64,000 bases of DNA from Epinephelus fuscoguttatus (Eukaryota; Chordata; Actinopteri; Perciformes; Serranidae). The stretch spans positions 43,521,455 through 43,585,454 of the forward strand of contig NC_064764.1 of assembly GCF_011397635.1 (NCBI RefSeq), read 5' to 3'. Shown here one piece after another: positions 12,001-22,324 of this stretch (positions are counted from its first letter, which is position 1; every line of letters starts with the position of its first letter). The position numbers and the translations under genes are program-made. The notes under the pieces are model-generated. The model did no database searches, was not told the DNA's origin, and was given only the letters and a program-made list of their open reading frames with translations.

Positions 12001-15000
12001 TATCATCCTGGGTATCACCCTGGTTATCACCCTGGTTATCATCCTGGGTATCACCCTGGTTATCACTCTGGTTATCATCCTGAGTATCACCCTGGTTATC
12101 ACCCTGGGTATCATCCTGGTTATCATCCTGGGTATGACCCTGGGAATCACCCAGGTTATCATCCTGAGTATCACCCTGGTTATCACCCTGGGTATCATCC
12201 TGGTTATCATCCTGGGTATGACCCTGGGAATCACCCAGGTTATCATCCTGGTTATCATCCTGGTTATCAACCTGGGTATCATCCTGGGTGTCACCCTGGG
12301 TATCACCCTGGTTATCACCCTGGTTATAATCCTGAGTATCACCCTGGTTATCACCCTGGGTATCATCCTGGTTATCATCCTGGGTATGATCCTGGGAATC
12401 ACCCAGGTTATCATCCTGGTTATCATCCTGGGTATGACCCTGGGAATCACCCAGGTTATCATCCTGGTTATCACCCTGGTTATCACCCTGGATATCATCC
12501 TGGGTATCATCCTGGTTATCACCCTGGGTATCATCCTGGTTATCACCCTGGTTATCACCCTGGTTATCATCCTGAGTATCATCCTGGTTATCACCCTGGG
12601 TATCATCCTGGTTATCATCCTGGGTATGACCCTGGGAATCACCCAGGTTATCATCCTGGTTATCACCCTGGGTATCATCCTGGTTATCACCCTGGTTATC
12701 ACCCTAGTTATCACCCTGGTTATCATCCTGGGTATCATCCTGGGTATCACCCTGGTTATCACCCTGGTTATCATCCTGGGTATCACCCTGGTTATCACTC
12801 TGGTTATCATCCTGAGTATCACCCTGGTTATCACCCTGGGTATCATCCTGGTTATCATCCTGGGTATGACCCTGGGAATCACCCAGGTTATCATCCTGGT
12901 TATCACCCTGGTTATCATCCTGGTTATCAACCTGGATATCACCCTGGGTATCATCCTGGGTGTCACCCTGGGTATCACCCTGGTTATCACCCTGGTTATA
13001 ATCCTGGTTATCATTCTGGGTGTCACCCTGGGTATCACCCTGGTTATCACCCTGGTTATCATCCTGGGTATCACCCTGGTTATCATCCTCTGTATCATCC
13101 TGGTTATCACCCTGGGTATCATCCTGGGTATCACCCTGGGTATCACCCTGGTTATCACCCTGGTTATCATCCTGGGTGTCACCCTGGGTATCACCCTGGT
13201 TATCATCCTGGTTATCATCCTGGTTATCACCCTGGTTATCATCCTGGTTATCACCCTGGGTATCATCCTGGGTATCATCCTGGGTATCACCCTGGGTATC
13301 ACCCTGGTTATCATCCTGGGTATGACCCTGGGAATCACCCAGGTTATCATCCTGGTTATCATCCTGGTTATCACCCTGGGTATCACCCTGGTTATCACCC
13401 TGGGTATCACCCTGGTTATCATCCTGGTTATCATCCTGGGTGTCACCCTGGGTATCATCCTGGTTATCATCCTGGTTATCACCCTGGGTATCATCCTGGG
13501 TATCACCCTGGTTATCACCTTCGGTATCATCCTGGAATATCACCCTGGTTATCACCTAGGGTATCATCCTGGAATATCACCCTGGGTATCACCCACACGA
13601 TACGCTAGACTTTTTTGTCGCCGGTCATTTTGACCAACAGGGTCATACAAATCCGGTCATAATCTATTTTTACCTGTCATTTTAATTTTCCTTTAAGATA
13701 GACAAAGATATTTAGTTTTCATTCGTTTGTTTTTAATAAATCCAACAAGCAAGTTATAAAGTGTGCATTAATAAGGACATGAACGAAAAGATGAACAGAC
13801 ATCCACACACCCGTGCCATTCTGGACACACCGGACACGGAACCCAAGCGCAGCACCCAGCAGTGGAGGCAGTTTTCAATCGGTGCCTCTGTTAACCTATC
13901 TGACTGTCCACACAGGCCGCTGAGCAGAGTGGAGTGCCCATGGAGGCAGCACTTCAGTTCGGCATCTGGTCTATTTTTCACACGAGCACTTCTGTCAAGC
14001 TGGATAGAGCGGATCGTACCAAACAGGAGGTCGGACACAGAAAAGATGAGAGAATCTGGCCATATTTCAAAATAAAATAACAACAGCACGCACTGAGGAA
14101 TGTGAGGAGAAAATACCGTGTTTATAATTTAAAAAAACACAACAGTGCATAACTGAACACATTTTTCAATACCCTAATCACTTCATTACAATTTTAATTT
14201 GTGTCACCAAGCCTACAGACGTAAGTACATAAATAAAATGGTCAGAACAATATGCTCTATTCATTCAGTGTTTATCCAACACGCTCAATACGTGGACATG
14301 CGATGACAAATTGTAATTAACTTATTACATTATAAAAAACTATTAAAATATGGACTTACCCATGTCTAAAATGACCTGTTGAAATGAAAAAACGAGTACT
14401 GATGGGAACAGATGCGTGGAGTCGATGTTTAACCAGTGCGGAGAGCGCAGGAGAAATGCGCTGCCTGTCAAGCACCTGCGAGTACACTTGCAGGACTTCG
14501 GCGGCACTACGCGTCCAGTGTGTCCAGGACTCAACAACGCTACATGAAGCAGATGAATGACTTTTTCTCTGCAGTGTGAAAACAGCAGCCACTGACTGTG
14601 CACTCCTCCGCCATGTGGGCAGGGGTGGTAATTGCAACCAGTCAAAATGACCGACGGCCTTCAGATTGTGGTCATTGTTGTAAAAAAACGGTCAATGATC
14701 GAGAATATCCGGTTAACGCGACCCCTGGTATCACCCTCTGTATCATCCTGGGTATGACCCTCGGTTTAACCCTCAATATCATCCAGGGTATCACCCTGGG
14801 TATCACCCTCAGTATCACCCTCGATATCATCCTGGGTATCACCCTGGGTATCACCCTCAGTATCACCCTCGATATCATCCTGGGTATCACCCTCAGTATC
14901 ACCCTCGATATCATCCTGGGTATCACCCCTGGTATCACCCTCTGTATCATCCTGGGTATGACCCTCGGTTTAACCCTCAATATCATCCAGGGTATCACTC

Positions 15001-16535
15001 TGGGTATCACCCTCAGTATCACCCTCGATATCATCCTGGGTATCACCCTGGGTATCACCCTCAGTATCACCCTCGATATCATCCTGGGTATCACCCTGGG
15101 TATCACCCTCGATATCATCCTGGGTATCACCCTGGGTATCACCCTCAGTATCACCCTCGATATCATCCTGGGTATCACCCTGGGTATCACCCTCAGTATC
15201 ACCCTCGATATCATCCTGGGTATCACCCTGGGTATCACCCTGGGTATCATCCTGGGTATCACCCTCAGTATCACCCTCGATATCATCCTGGGTATCACTC
15301 TGGGTATCATCCTCGGTATCATCCTGGGTATCACCCTCAGTACCACCCTCGATATCACCCTGGGTATCACCCTGGGTGTCACCCTCGATATCATCCTGGG
15401 TATCACCCTGGGTATCACCCTCGGTATCACCCTATTAATCACCCTGGGTATCACCCTGGGTATCACCCTCGGTATCACCCTATTAATCACCCTGGGTATC
15501 ACCCTGGGTATCACCCTGGGTACCATCCTGGGTATCCATTCATTCATCTTCTAACCGCTTCATCCTCTTGAGGGTCGCGGGGGGGGACTGGAGCCTATCC
15601 CAGCTACATCGGGCGAGAGGCAGGATTCACCCTGGACAGGTCGCCAGACTATCGCAGGGCTGACACATAGAGACAGACAACCATTCACGCTCACATTCAC
15701 ACCTACGGACAATTTAGAGTCACCAATTAACCTGCATGTCTTTGGACTGTTGGAGGAAGCTGGAGCACCTGGAGAGAACCCACGCTGACACGGAGAGCTC
15801 CCGATTCATCTGATATCAATATCACTCGATGGGAGACGTCTTGCAGAGACTCAGAGAAATAAAACTTTAAACTTTACAAGGAATTATTTTATAAAGGAGA
15901 TAAAATTCAGAGAAGCAATAAAACTGAATAAATTATAACTAAATGTTGGTTGTATGATAACAGCAGCAAAACGGAGAAAAGGAAGTGAACAGTTACGTCA
16001 CAGCCTCTGAGGAACGAAGACTTAATAATTTAAAGACCGCTGAGATTAACGCGGTTAAAGCTTCACATCTGTGGAAATGAGCCTGCGTTAAAACATTAAT
16101 CTCAGATTTGATAAATCGACATCCGGTCATTATTATCTTTGTTATCAAATACTATTATTATTGCTTACAAATAAAGATCAATTTGATTTGAAATGATCTG
16201 AATCTGATGAATTGAATATTTTAACTTTTAACAGAAAACCATGTGATGTCAGCTGATGACATCAGAATATTATTTTATATACATCTCCTGACCCACCGCA
16301 GTCATACCATGTCTGCCTCACGTTTCCATGGTAACCACAGTGTCTGTCTCACGTTTCCATGTTAGCCACAGTGTCTGTCTCTTGTTTCCAGGGTAACCAG
16401 AGTGTCTGATGGCTGCCACATTGAGATGAGGCTCATTGTGGTCGAGATGACAGAACAAGACGTGAAAACGGTGCTGAAGTGTGTCGCTCAGAATCGAGGA
16501 GGGAGACAGGAAGTGGTCGCACAGCTTCAGCTAGA

Positions 16536-16583
<48 letters not shown>

Positions 16584-19538
16584 ATGTGTATGGCCACTGA
16601 AGCACTTTGACTATCACTGGATTTCAGGACGCAGTGGATGAGATCGAATCACAACACAAATTAAACATTAGCAGAACAAGGTTGTTGTCGTACTGCTGCT
16701 TAAAGAATATAAGCAAAACAAGCCCGAAAAAGGCACTAAGCACGGCGTCGTCAAGCATCTTGTTATCCGGAGCGAGGACTACAGTGTTTTCTTCCGGTAA
16801 ACGTAAACACGTAACATCCGCCCCGCCCCCTATCCAATCAGAAACCTTCCCTGCCCCAAACCTTGTGTGGACCCGAATAAAGGCAATTAAACTGATCTCA
16901 GTGTAAACCCTCATTCGAAATGAATATTTCCCATGTGAACTACCTGGAAAGACTTTAATTCTTGAGAAGCCATCATGTAACCGTACCCAGTGAAACAAGA
17001 TGTTAATTAAAGTTACGAGACTCAAAACAGACATCTGTGTCCTGATGGAAGTCAACGGGAAAAATCTTTTCAACAGCCTCACATCAATCAATCAATCAAT
17101 TTTATTTATAAAGCCCAATATCACAAATCACAATTTGCCTCACAGGGCTTTACAGCATACGACATCCCTCTGTCCTTATGACCCTCACAGCTGATCAGGA
17201 AAAACTCCCCAAAAACCCTTTAACGGGGAAAAAACAGTAGAAACCTCAGGAAGAGCAACTGAGGAGGGATCCCTCTTCCAGGAAGCCAAACGCTTAAGCC
17301 GCTGTGTTAGATTGGCTTCAAAGTCTGGTGCACTAGCCCCGACGTTAGCAAGCAAAGTTAGCCTCCAATTAGAACCTGACAAGGCTCACTAGTAAGGTGG
17401 ACTGTTAAGATGGACTGTCAAGGTGGACGGTTAGGGTGGACTGTTAAGGTGGACTGTTAAGGTGGACGGTTAGGGTGGACTGTTAAGGTGGACCAACTGT
17501 GATAACAAAGTTCATTCTTTCTATCTGTGGCTGTTGTTCTGGAGTGAGATTATTGTTGTTGTTTATCAGGTTTTATTCATTATGTAAATTTTCTGATGGT
17601 GTTTTGTAGGGCTGTAGTCAACCAAAGAAAATCTTGGTCGACTAAAGTCGCACATAACCTTTAATTAATCGATCAGTTGTAGGAAAAAAAAATCTGCACG
17701 TTATTTTTACTTCTGTGGTGGTGTGTCTGTGTCACTCTGCAGTTACACCTCTAAAACACTAGTCTGCAGTGGAGGACTGTGTTAAGTGCTGTAAAGTTTA
17801 GTTCAAATCAAACTTTATTTATATAGTTGATTCAAAACACACATTAAACACACATTAAACATGGCTTAATAGAGACAATTTCAAACACAAGTACGCAAAT
17901 CAGCTTCACTATAAATCATAGCATTCACAGACAAACACTTGTCTTTATCTGGACACATTTCCCCACAAATACAACATGCTAACGTTATTAGCACAAGCCT
18001 ATGGCATTTTACATTGTATAAATTAGCCTAGCGTCTAGCGATCTTTCCCTCTTCTCATATAAAACCAGGGACAACAGCAACATGTAACAAAGGTAATGGT
18101 ACATAATTTGGCTCCATTACAACTCACAACATTCACCAACAAAACAACTGTCTTATACTAAACACGTTTTCCAAACAAAAACAACATGCTAACGTTATTA
18201 GCACAAGTCTATGGCGTTTTACATTGTATACATTAGCCTAGCAGCTAGCGATCTTTTCCTCTTCTCATATAAAACCAGGGACAACAGCAACATGTAACAA
18301 AGGTAATGGCACATAATTTGGCTCCATTACAACTCACAACATTCACTGACAAAACAACTGTCTTATACTAAACACGTTTTCCAAACAAATACAACATGCT
18401 AACATTATTAGCGCCAGCCTATGGCATTTTACATTGTATACATTAGCCTAGTGACGAGCTGAGATTTCCTCTGCTCATATGAAGCCAGGATAAATCCTGA
18501 AGTATAAATCCCTGAAGGATAAATCACACACAAGACTTAAAATGCTATTTTAGTGGAGGCTTTATTGTCTTCATAATTTATTGTTTCTTATCTGTGAAGT
18601 ACAGTAAATACAAGCTTCGTTTCCACTGAGGGAAATGGTGTCAGTTTACAGAGACAGACAGGAGGTCTGCGTCACCGCGACGCTGAGCGTGAGGGTGGGC
18701 GAGTCCAACTTTCTGTCAACAATGGGGGTGTTTTGAAAACACCCCAATTTTCACAGGTAACTTAGCCTGTCCCCCCGCCGCAGGAAATAATGGATTAATC
18801 CTGGAAAGTTGTTGATGTAGCACTTTTGTCCTTATGAAAGTAACACGGCGATTATTTGACTAATGAGAATTTGGTCGGACGAGAGCACAGCGACCAAATA
18901 ATCAACTAGTTGACCAGGAGACTACAGCCCTAGTGTTTTATATTAATTCATATTTATATGCTTAAGTGTATTTTACACAGTTAACAGTAGGCTATACTGT
19001 TTAAATTTTTCTTTGCATTAAAGCAGCTGTTCTTTAATATTGTTGAAGGTCATTTTGTGCCTGTTTTTATTTTAAGTATAAGTTAAGACACCGTTTATGG
19101 AACAGTGCCGCTTTAAAAGAATCGTTTTAGCACCAGTGTAAAAACCTCAAAGATGTCCAACTGTACAGACCATTATGTTCTATCTTGACTTTGTTGTCTT
19201 GTTTACAGTCTTAATGTCCGACTGTTTGTGTTTTTGACCACGTCTGATTCTGTTTTAACAACGGAGACAAATAGATCTTAGTAAATAACCAATGAACATA
19301 GAGACTAATGTCTCCTGACACTGACATGATCCTTAGTGATGATCTAGACGACCCTAACCCTCTGAATCACTCGCCTCCTCTTCTCTCTGCAGACTCCACA
19401 TTTACATGGCTGGTGGTAGCTGCGGTGGGCGTGTCCTGCTTCCTGTCTGTGGTCTCTGCTTTCCTGTACGTCCTCTTCAAACCTAAAAGGAAAAAGAAGA
19501 TGGATTACATTCTGGCTCGACAGAACAGCACCTTCTAA
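4192..19538 (+). CDS. il1r2: Interleukin-1 receptor type 2 (decoy receptor), nine coding exons
   Basis: Exons: 4184-4273 (ATG 4192), 4448-4706, 6664-6838, 7156-7333, 7990-8067, 8157-8222, 8305-8440, 16392-16537 and 19393 to stop 19536-19538. All junctions are GT-AG and the phases join, giving 421 residues (human IL1R2 has 398). The order is: signal peptide of about 17 residues; Ig1 about 28-125 with DSGEYIC near 105-111; Ig2 about 135-231 with LSCPSL and GVYTCQL; Ig3 about 265-373 with LSCTAL and LKCVAQN; membrane span about 378-402; basic 19-residue tail KPKRKKKMDYILARQNSTF. The missing TIR domain identifies the non-signalling type 2 receptor, which by family knowledge sequesters IL-1 at the cell surface. 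Ig1 lacks the B-strand cysteine (Phe51) but keeps Cys30, Cys111 and Cys119. The acceptor at 7989 has a poor pyrimidine tract, and the donor at 16538 lies in a GT repeat. Intron 7 is 7.95 kb, mostly minisatellite. Confidence 0.9.
5670..6485 (-). mobile_element. DNA-transposon relic in il1r2 intron (unclassified)
   Basis: Two subterminal segments are inverted copies: CCGTGACGATAT followed by AGTACAACATCACG near 5760-5793, and the complement around 6400-6430. AAGCAATATCACAC near 5674 is also inverted at about 5799-5814. On the minus strand, 5979-6257 encodes a 92-residue open frame with an acidic patch (SSEEDEGEE) and a terminal GCTINGNVQINVYKE motif of the kind seen in fish repeat-encoded proteins. 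No transposase core is visible. Outer boundaries are uncertain. Confidence 0.45.
8709..8736. repeat. Detached edge of the 12-bp minisatellite
   Basis: Two to three units of the same TATCACCCTGGT-type repeat that dominates 9,190-13,592, cut off from it by the interspersed repeat at 8,737-9,195. The array therefore already existed when that repeat inserted. Confidence 0.85.
8737..9195 (-). repeat. Interspersed repeat with (TTGA)n tail, probable LINE 3' end (copy 1)
   Basis: Read on the minus strand it ends in GGGCTTTATAATTAAAATTG plus a TTGA tetranucleotide tail, the style of L2/CR1-type retrotransposon 3' ends. The same sequence recurs at 17,087-17,285. It includes a GA dinucleotide tract at about 9,016-9,069. 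It has no coding capacity. The class is inferred from the tail only. It sits inside the 12-bp minisatellite. Confidence 0.6.
9016..9069. repeat. (GA)n microsatellite
   Basis: Perfect GA tract of about 50 bp within the interspersed repeat copy. Confidence 0.96.
9196..13592. repeat. Giant 12-bp minisatellite in il1r2 intron 7 (array 1)
   Basis: About 4.4 kb, roughly 365 tandem copies of a 12-mer alternating between GGTTATCACCCT, GGGTATCACCCT and their CATCCT variants. Rarer variants (CCAGGTTATC, GGGTATGACC, GGGAATCACC) recur in blocks, showing higher-order duplication. Because 12 is divisible by three and the unit lacks stops in some frames, open frames of about 1,480 and 1,460 codons exist on opposite strands; their proteins are monotonous (ITLVIILG; IPRVITRM) and should not be annotated as genes. 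Units with TTATCA contain TGATAA on the minus strand, a GATA-factor consensus. Confidence 0.97.
13593..14723. mobile_element. Element with inverted termini separating two minisatellite blocks
   Basis: This 1.1-kb non-repetitive segment interrupts the 12-bp array. Near its left end is GCCGGTCATTTTGAC (about 13,620) and near its right end the inverted GTCAAAATGACCGACGGC (about 14,642), which suggests a DNA transposon with imperfect terminal repeats. Open frames of about 100 codons on both strands show no recognisable domain. Exact ends and target duplication are masked by the flanking repeats. Confidence 0.45.
14724..15536. repeat. 12-bp minisatellite, array 2, with 36-bp higher-order unit
   Basis: Same 12-mer family and orientation as array 1, but organised into triplets: GGGTATCACCCT, CAGTATCACCCT, CGATATCATCCT, repeated as a 36-bp unit. 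One longer block (CTCTGTATCATCCTGGGTAT to the CATCCAGGG variant) appears twice, about 210 bp apart (14,737 and 14,940). The 318- and 291-codon open frames across it are repeat artefacts. Confidence 0.95.
15537..15803 (-). repeat. 5'-truncated SINE-like element (370-bp family, copy A)
   Basis: On the minus strand it carries the body and the GAATG-type tail of the family that is complete at 37,543-37,912 and 59,445-59,815, but lacks the tRNA-like head. It lies directly against the right edge of minisatellite array 2. Confidence 0.8.
16538..16590. repeat. (GT)n microsatellite forming the il1r2 exon-8 splice donor
   Basis: The GT tract begins at the exon boundary: coding sequence CTAGAAG is followed at once by GTGTGTGTG. 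The only phase-compatible donor for joining to the acceptor at 19,391-19,392 is the first GT of this tract. Confidence 0.9.
17087..17285 (-). repeat. Interspersed repeat with (TTGA)n tail, probable LINE 3' end (copy 2)
   Basis: Nearly identical to 8,737-8,940: the ATCA run, then AAGCCCAATATCAC, AGGGCTTTACAGCATACGAC and GAGGAGGGATCCCTCTTCCA. It is shorter than copy 1, ending soon after the last motif. It lies in the last intron of il1r2. Confidence 0.75.
17395..17493. repeat. Short 13-bp minisatellite
   Basis: About seven copies of AAGGTGGACTGTT with ACGGTTAGG variants. Confidence 0.85.
17607..18932. mobile_element. hAT-like DNA transposon with internal 210-bp tandem repeats
   Basis: This 1,326-bp element starts TAGGGCTGTAGTC and ends with its exact complement GACTACAGCCCTA. 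It is flanked by GTGTTTTG (17,599-17,606) and GTGTTTTA (18,933-18,940), an 8-bp duplication with one mismatch as expected for hAT. Inside, three direct units recur at exactly 210-bp spacing (ACAACATGCTAACGTTATTA at 17,971 and 18,181, with one mismatch at 18,391). No transposase frame is visible, so it is non-autonomous. It lies in the last intron of il1r2. Confidence 0.8.
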
Positions 19539-20328
19539 CACCGACCTCCTTTAATGTGTTTCAGTAGTCTGTCTTGCACTGTGTGCATGTGAAGTCGTGC
19601 AGTGACATCACCAGGATGCGTTCAGGGTCCAACACTCCTTTTACAGAGACTTAATGTTTGTAAGTCAGCAGCTACATTCAGCTCCAGTAATGTGCTGTTA
19701 GTCAGTGTCCGTCATGTCTTTATTCTCCAATGAGCGTTATTCAGCGATGTGTTATTGCTTCAATAATGAGGCATCTGTTTTATTTAAGTATTATTTTACA
19801 GCCGTAACTTTTCTTTCATGGATCCATGTCGAACCTGAGGCATAAATATCCTGCTGGAATTTAACCCAAAACTATATGTGGACAAATTCAGTTCAGTCTT
19901 CTGTAACATCTGCGTCCACGTGTCCAACACACAGTTCAATATGAGGTCGTTCAAACACTCCGTCAGATGATGTGTTCAGTGACCACGTCAGTCCAACACT
20001 GTCAGAGACATTTATAAAGTCACAAACACAAAGGAGGAAGATTATTAGAAACACCTCTCACTGACTCGTTCACAGCAGCAATTAATCAGTCAGTTTCCAA
20101 CTATTAAATTAATCAACTCATTTGATAATTATTTAATTTCTCAGACTGAGTATTTCCTGGTTTCTTTCCTCTGTGACAGTAAACTGAACATCTGTGAGGA
20201 CGTCATTCAGAGAAACATTTTATAGATGAAACATTTACTGATCAAAACAATCGACAATTAATCAACTATGGAAATAATCGTGTGTTGCATCCCTCTTACA
20301 AGCACAGAGACAATATTCACACTGGTGG
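19539..20328 (+). other. il1r2: il1r2 proximal 3' untranslated region
   Basis: Sequence after the il1r2 stop codon, without a recognisable gene. No AATAAA or ATTAAA was noticed before the 22-bp minisatellite. The first canonical AATAAA seen is at 21,963-21,968, beyond the array, so either a variant signal is used or the transcript runs through the minisatellite. Confidence 0.45.
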
Positions 20329-21804
20329 TGATACCATCCTGTTGATAGTCTGATACCATCCTGTCGATGGTCGGATACCATTTTGTTGATAGTCTGATAC
20401 CATCCTGTTTATGGTCTGATACCATCCTGTTGATAGTCAGATACCATCCTGTTGATAGTCAGATACCATCCTGTTGGTAGTCTGATACCATCCTGTTGAT
20501 AGTCTGATACCATCCTGTTTATGGTCTGATACCATCCTGTTGATAGTCAGATACCATCCTGTTGGTAGTCACATACCATCCTGTTGATAGTCAGATACCA
20601 TCCTGTTGATAGTCAGATACCATCCTGTTGGTAGTCTGATACCATCCTGTTGATAGTCTGATACCATCCTGTTTATGGTCTGATACCATCCTGTTGATAG
20701 TCTGATACCATCCTGTTGATAGTCAGATACCATCCTGTTGATAGCCTGATACCATCCTGTTGATAGTCACATACCATCCTGTTGATAGTCAGATACCATC
20801 CTGTTGATAGTCAGATGCCATCCTGTTGATAGTCTGATACCATCCTGTTGATAGCCTGATGCCATCCTGTTGATAGTCTGATACCATCCTGTTTATGGTC
20901 TGATGCCATCCTGTTGATAGTCTGATACCATCCTGTTTATGGTCTGATACCATCCTGTTGATAGTCACATACCATCCTGTTGATAGTCAGATACCATCCT
21001 GTTGATAGCCTGATACCATCCTGTTGATAGTCACATACCATCCTGTTGATAGTCAGATACCATCCTGTTGATAGTCAGATGCCATCCTGTTGATAGTCTG
21101 ATACCATCCTGTTGATAGCCTGATGCCATCCTGTTGATAGTCTGATACCATCCTGTTGATAGCCTGATACCATCCTGTTGGTAGTCAGATACCATCCTGT
21201 CGATGGTTGGATACCATCCTGTCGATAGTCAGATACCATCCTGTCGATATTCAGATACCATCCTGTCGATAGTCAGATACCATCCTGTTGATATTCAGAT
21301 ACCATCCTGTTGGTAGTCAGATACCATCCTGTTGATAGTCAGATACCATCCTTTTGATAGTCAGATACCATCCTGTTGATATTCAGATACCATCCTGTTG
21401 GTAGTCAGATACCATCCTGTTGATAGTCAGATACCATCCTTTTGATAGTCTGATACCATCCTGTTGGTAGTCAGATAGCATCCTGTTGATAGTCAGATAC
21501 CATCCTGTTGGTAGTCAGATACCATCCTGTTGATAGTCAGATGCCATCCTGTTTATAGTCAGATACCATCCTGTTGATAGCCTGATACCATCCTGTTGGT
21601 AGTCAGATGCCATCCTGTTGATAGTCAGATACCATCCTGTTGGTAGTCAGATACCATCCTGTTGATAGCCTGATACCATCCTGTTGGTAGTCTGATACCA
21701 TCCTGTTGATAGTCTGATACCATCCTGTTGGTAGTCAGATACCATCCTGTTTATAGTCAGATACCATCCTGTTGATAGTCAGATACCATCCTGTTGGTAG
21801 TCAG
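20329..21804. repeat. 22-bp minisatellite downstream of il1r2
   Basis: About 67 tandem copies of GATACCATCCTGTTGATAGT plus two bases (CT, CA or CC). Variants such as TTTATGGTC, TTGGTAGTC and TGCCATCC recur in groups, indicating multi-unit duplications. The period is not divisible by three and there is no long open frame. Confidence 0.96.
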
Positions 21805-21962
21805 GCTCGCAAGCTGCTGTGTTGGACTGCATTAGATTTTACAGTATATATTTACAGTTTATTTTTTAAAATGCAGTAAAGCTCTCAGGGAAACATCTTG
21901 TACGGTAAAAGTAGAAAGTTAAGTCTGTTTTTAAATGTCTGACCATTTATATATCAAATCTG

Positions 21963-21968
21963 AATAAA
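21963..21968 (+). promoter_or_regulatory. il1r2: Possible poly(A) signal for il1r2
   Basis: Canonical AATAAA on the il1r2 strand, 2.4 kb after the stop codon and 160 bp past the end of the 22-bp minisatellite. Use is inferred only from position. Confidence 0.3.
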
Positions 21969-22324
21969 GGAGTGATGTGTGAAAAAGCTTTGTATCCACG
22001 TCTATGTTTGATTAAATTAAGTATTTTAAAGTTATAATCTTAAAAAATAAACATTAGATTATTATATTTAAAGTATTTGATGGTTTAACTGTTGTGATGA
22101 CTGCTCTTTCATCGCTACCACTTGACGTCGCAGTGACAGGTTCAACGTTTCCTTCTAACACAGTGAAGAAGAAACGATCCATTAAACACCACAAACCTCA
22201 AACTGTGAGCTGAGTGTGGAAATATCACATCTGATTTTACATGACGCACAGTTATTTATTTACTTAATTAGGTTTCTGTGGGCCCTTGAACGCAGCACAG
22301 GCAGATAATACGATATACCTCCTC

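Noticed and set aside
9136..13633. Two very long ORFs (about 1,460-1,480 codons) as genes
   Set aside because: They are created by a 12-bp tandem repeat with no stops in those frames; both strands are open at once, and they lie inside an il1r2 intron.
14598..15554. 318-codon ORF on plus strand and 291-codon ORF on minus strand
   Set aside because: Same 12-bp repeat artefact as array 1.
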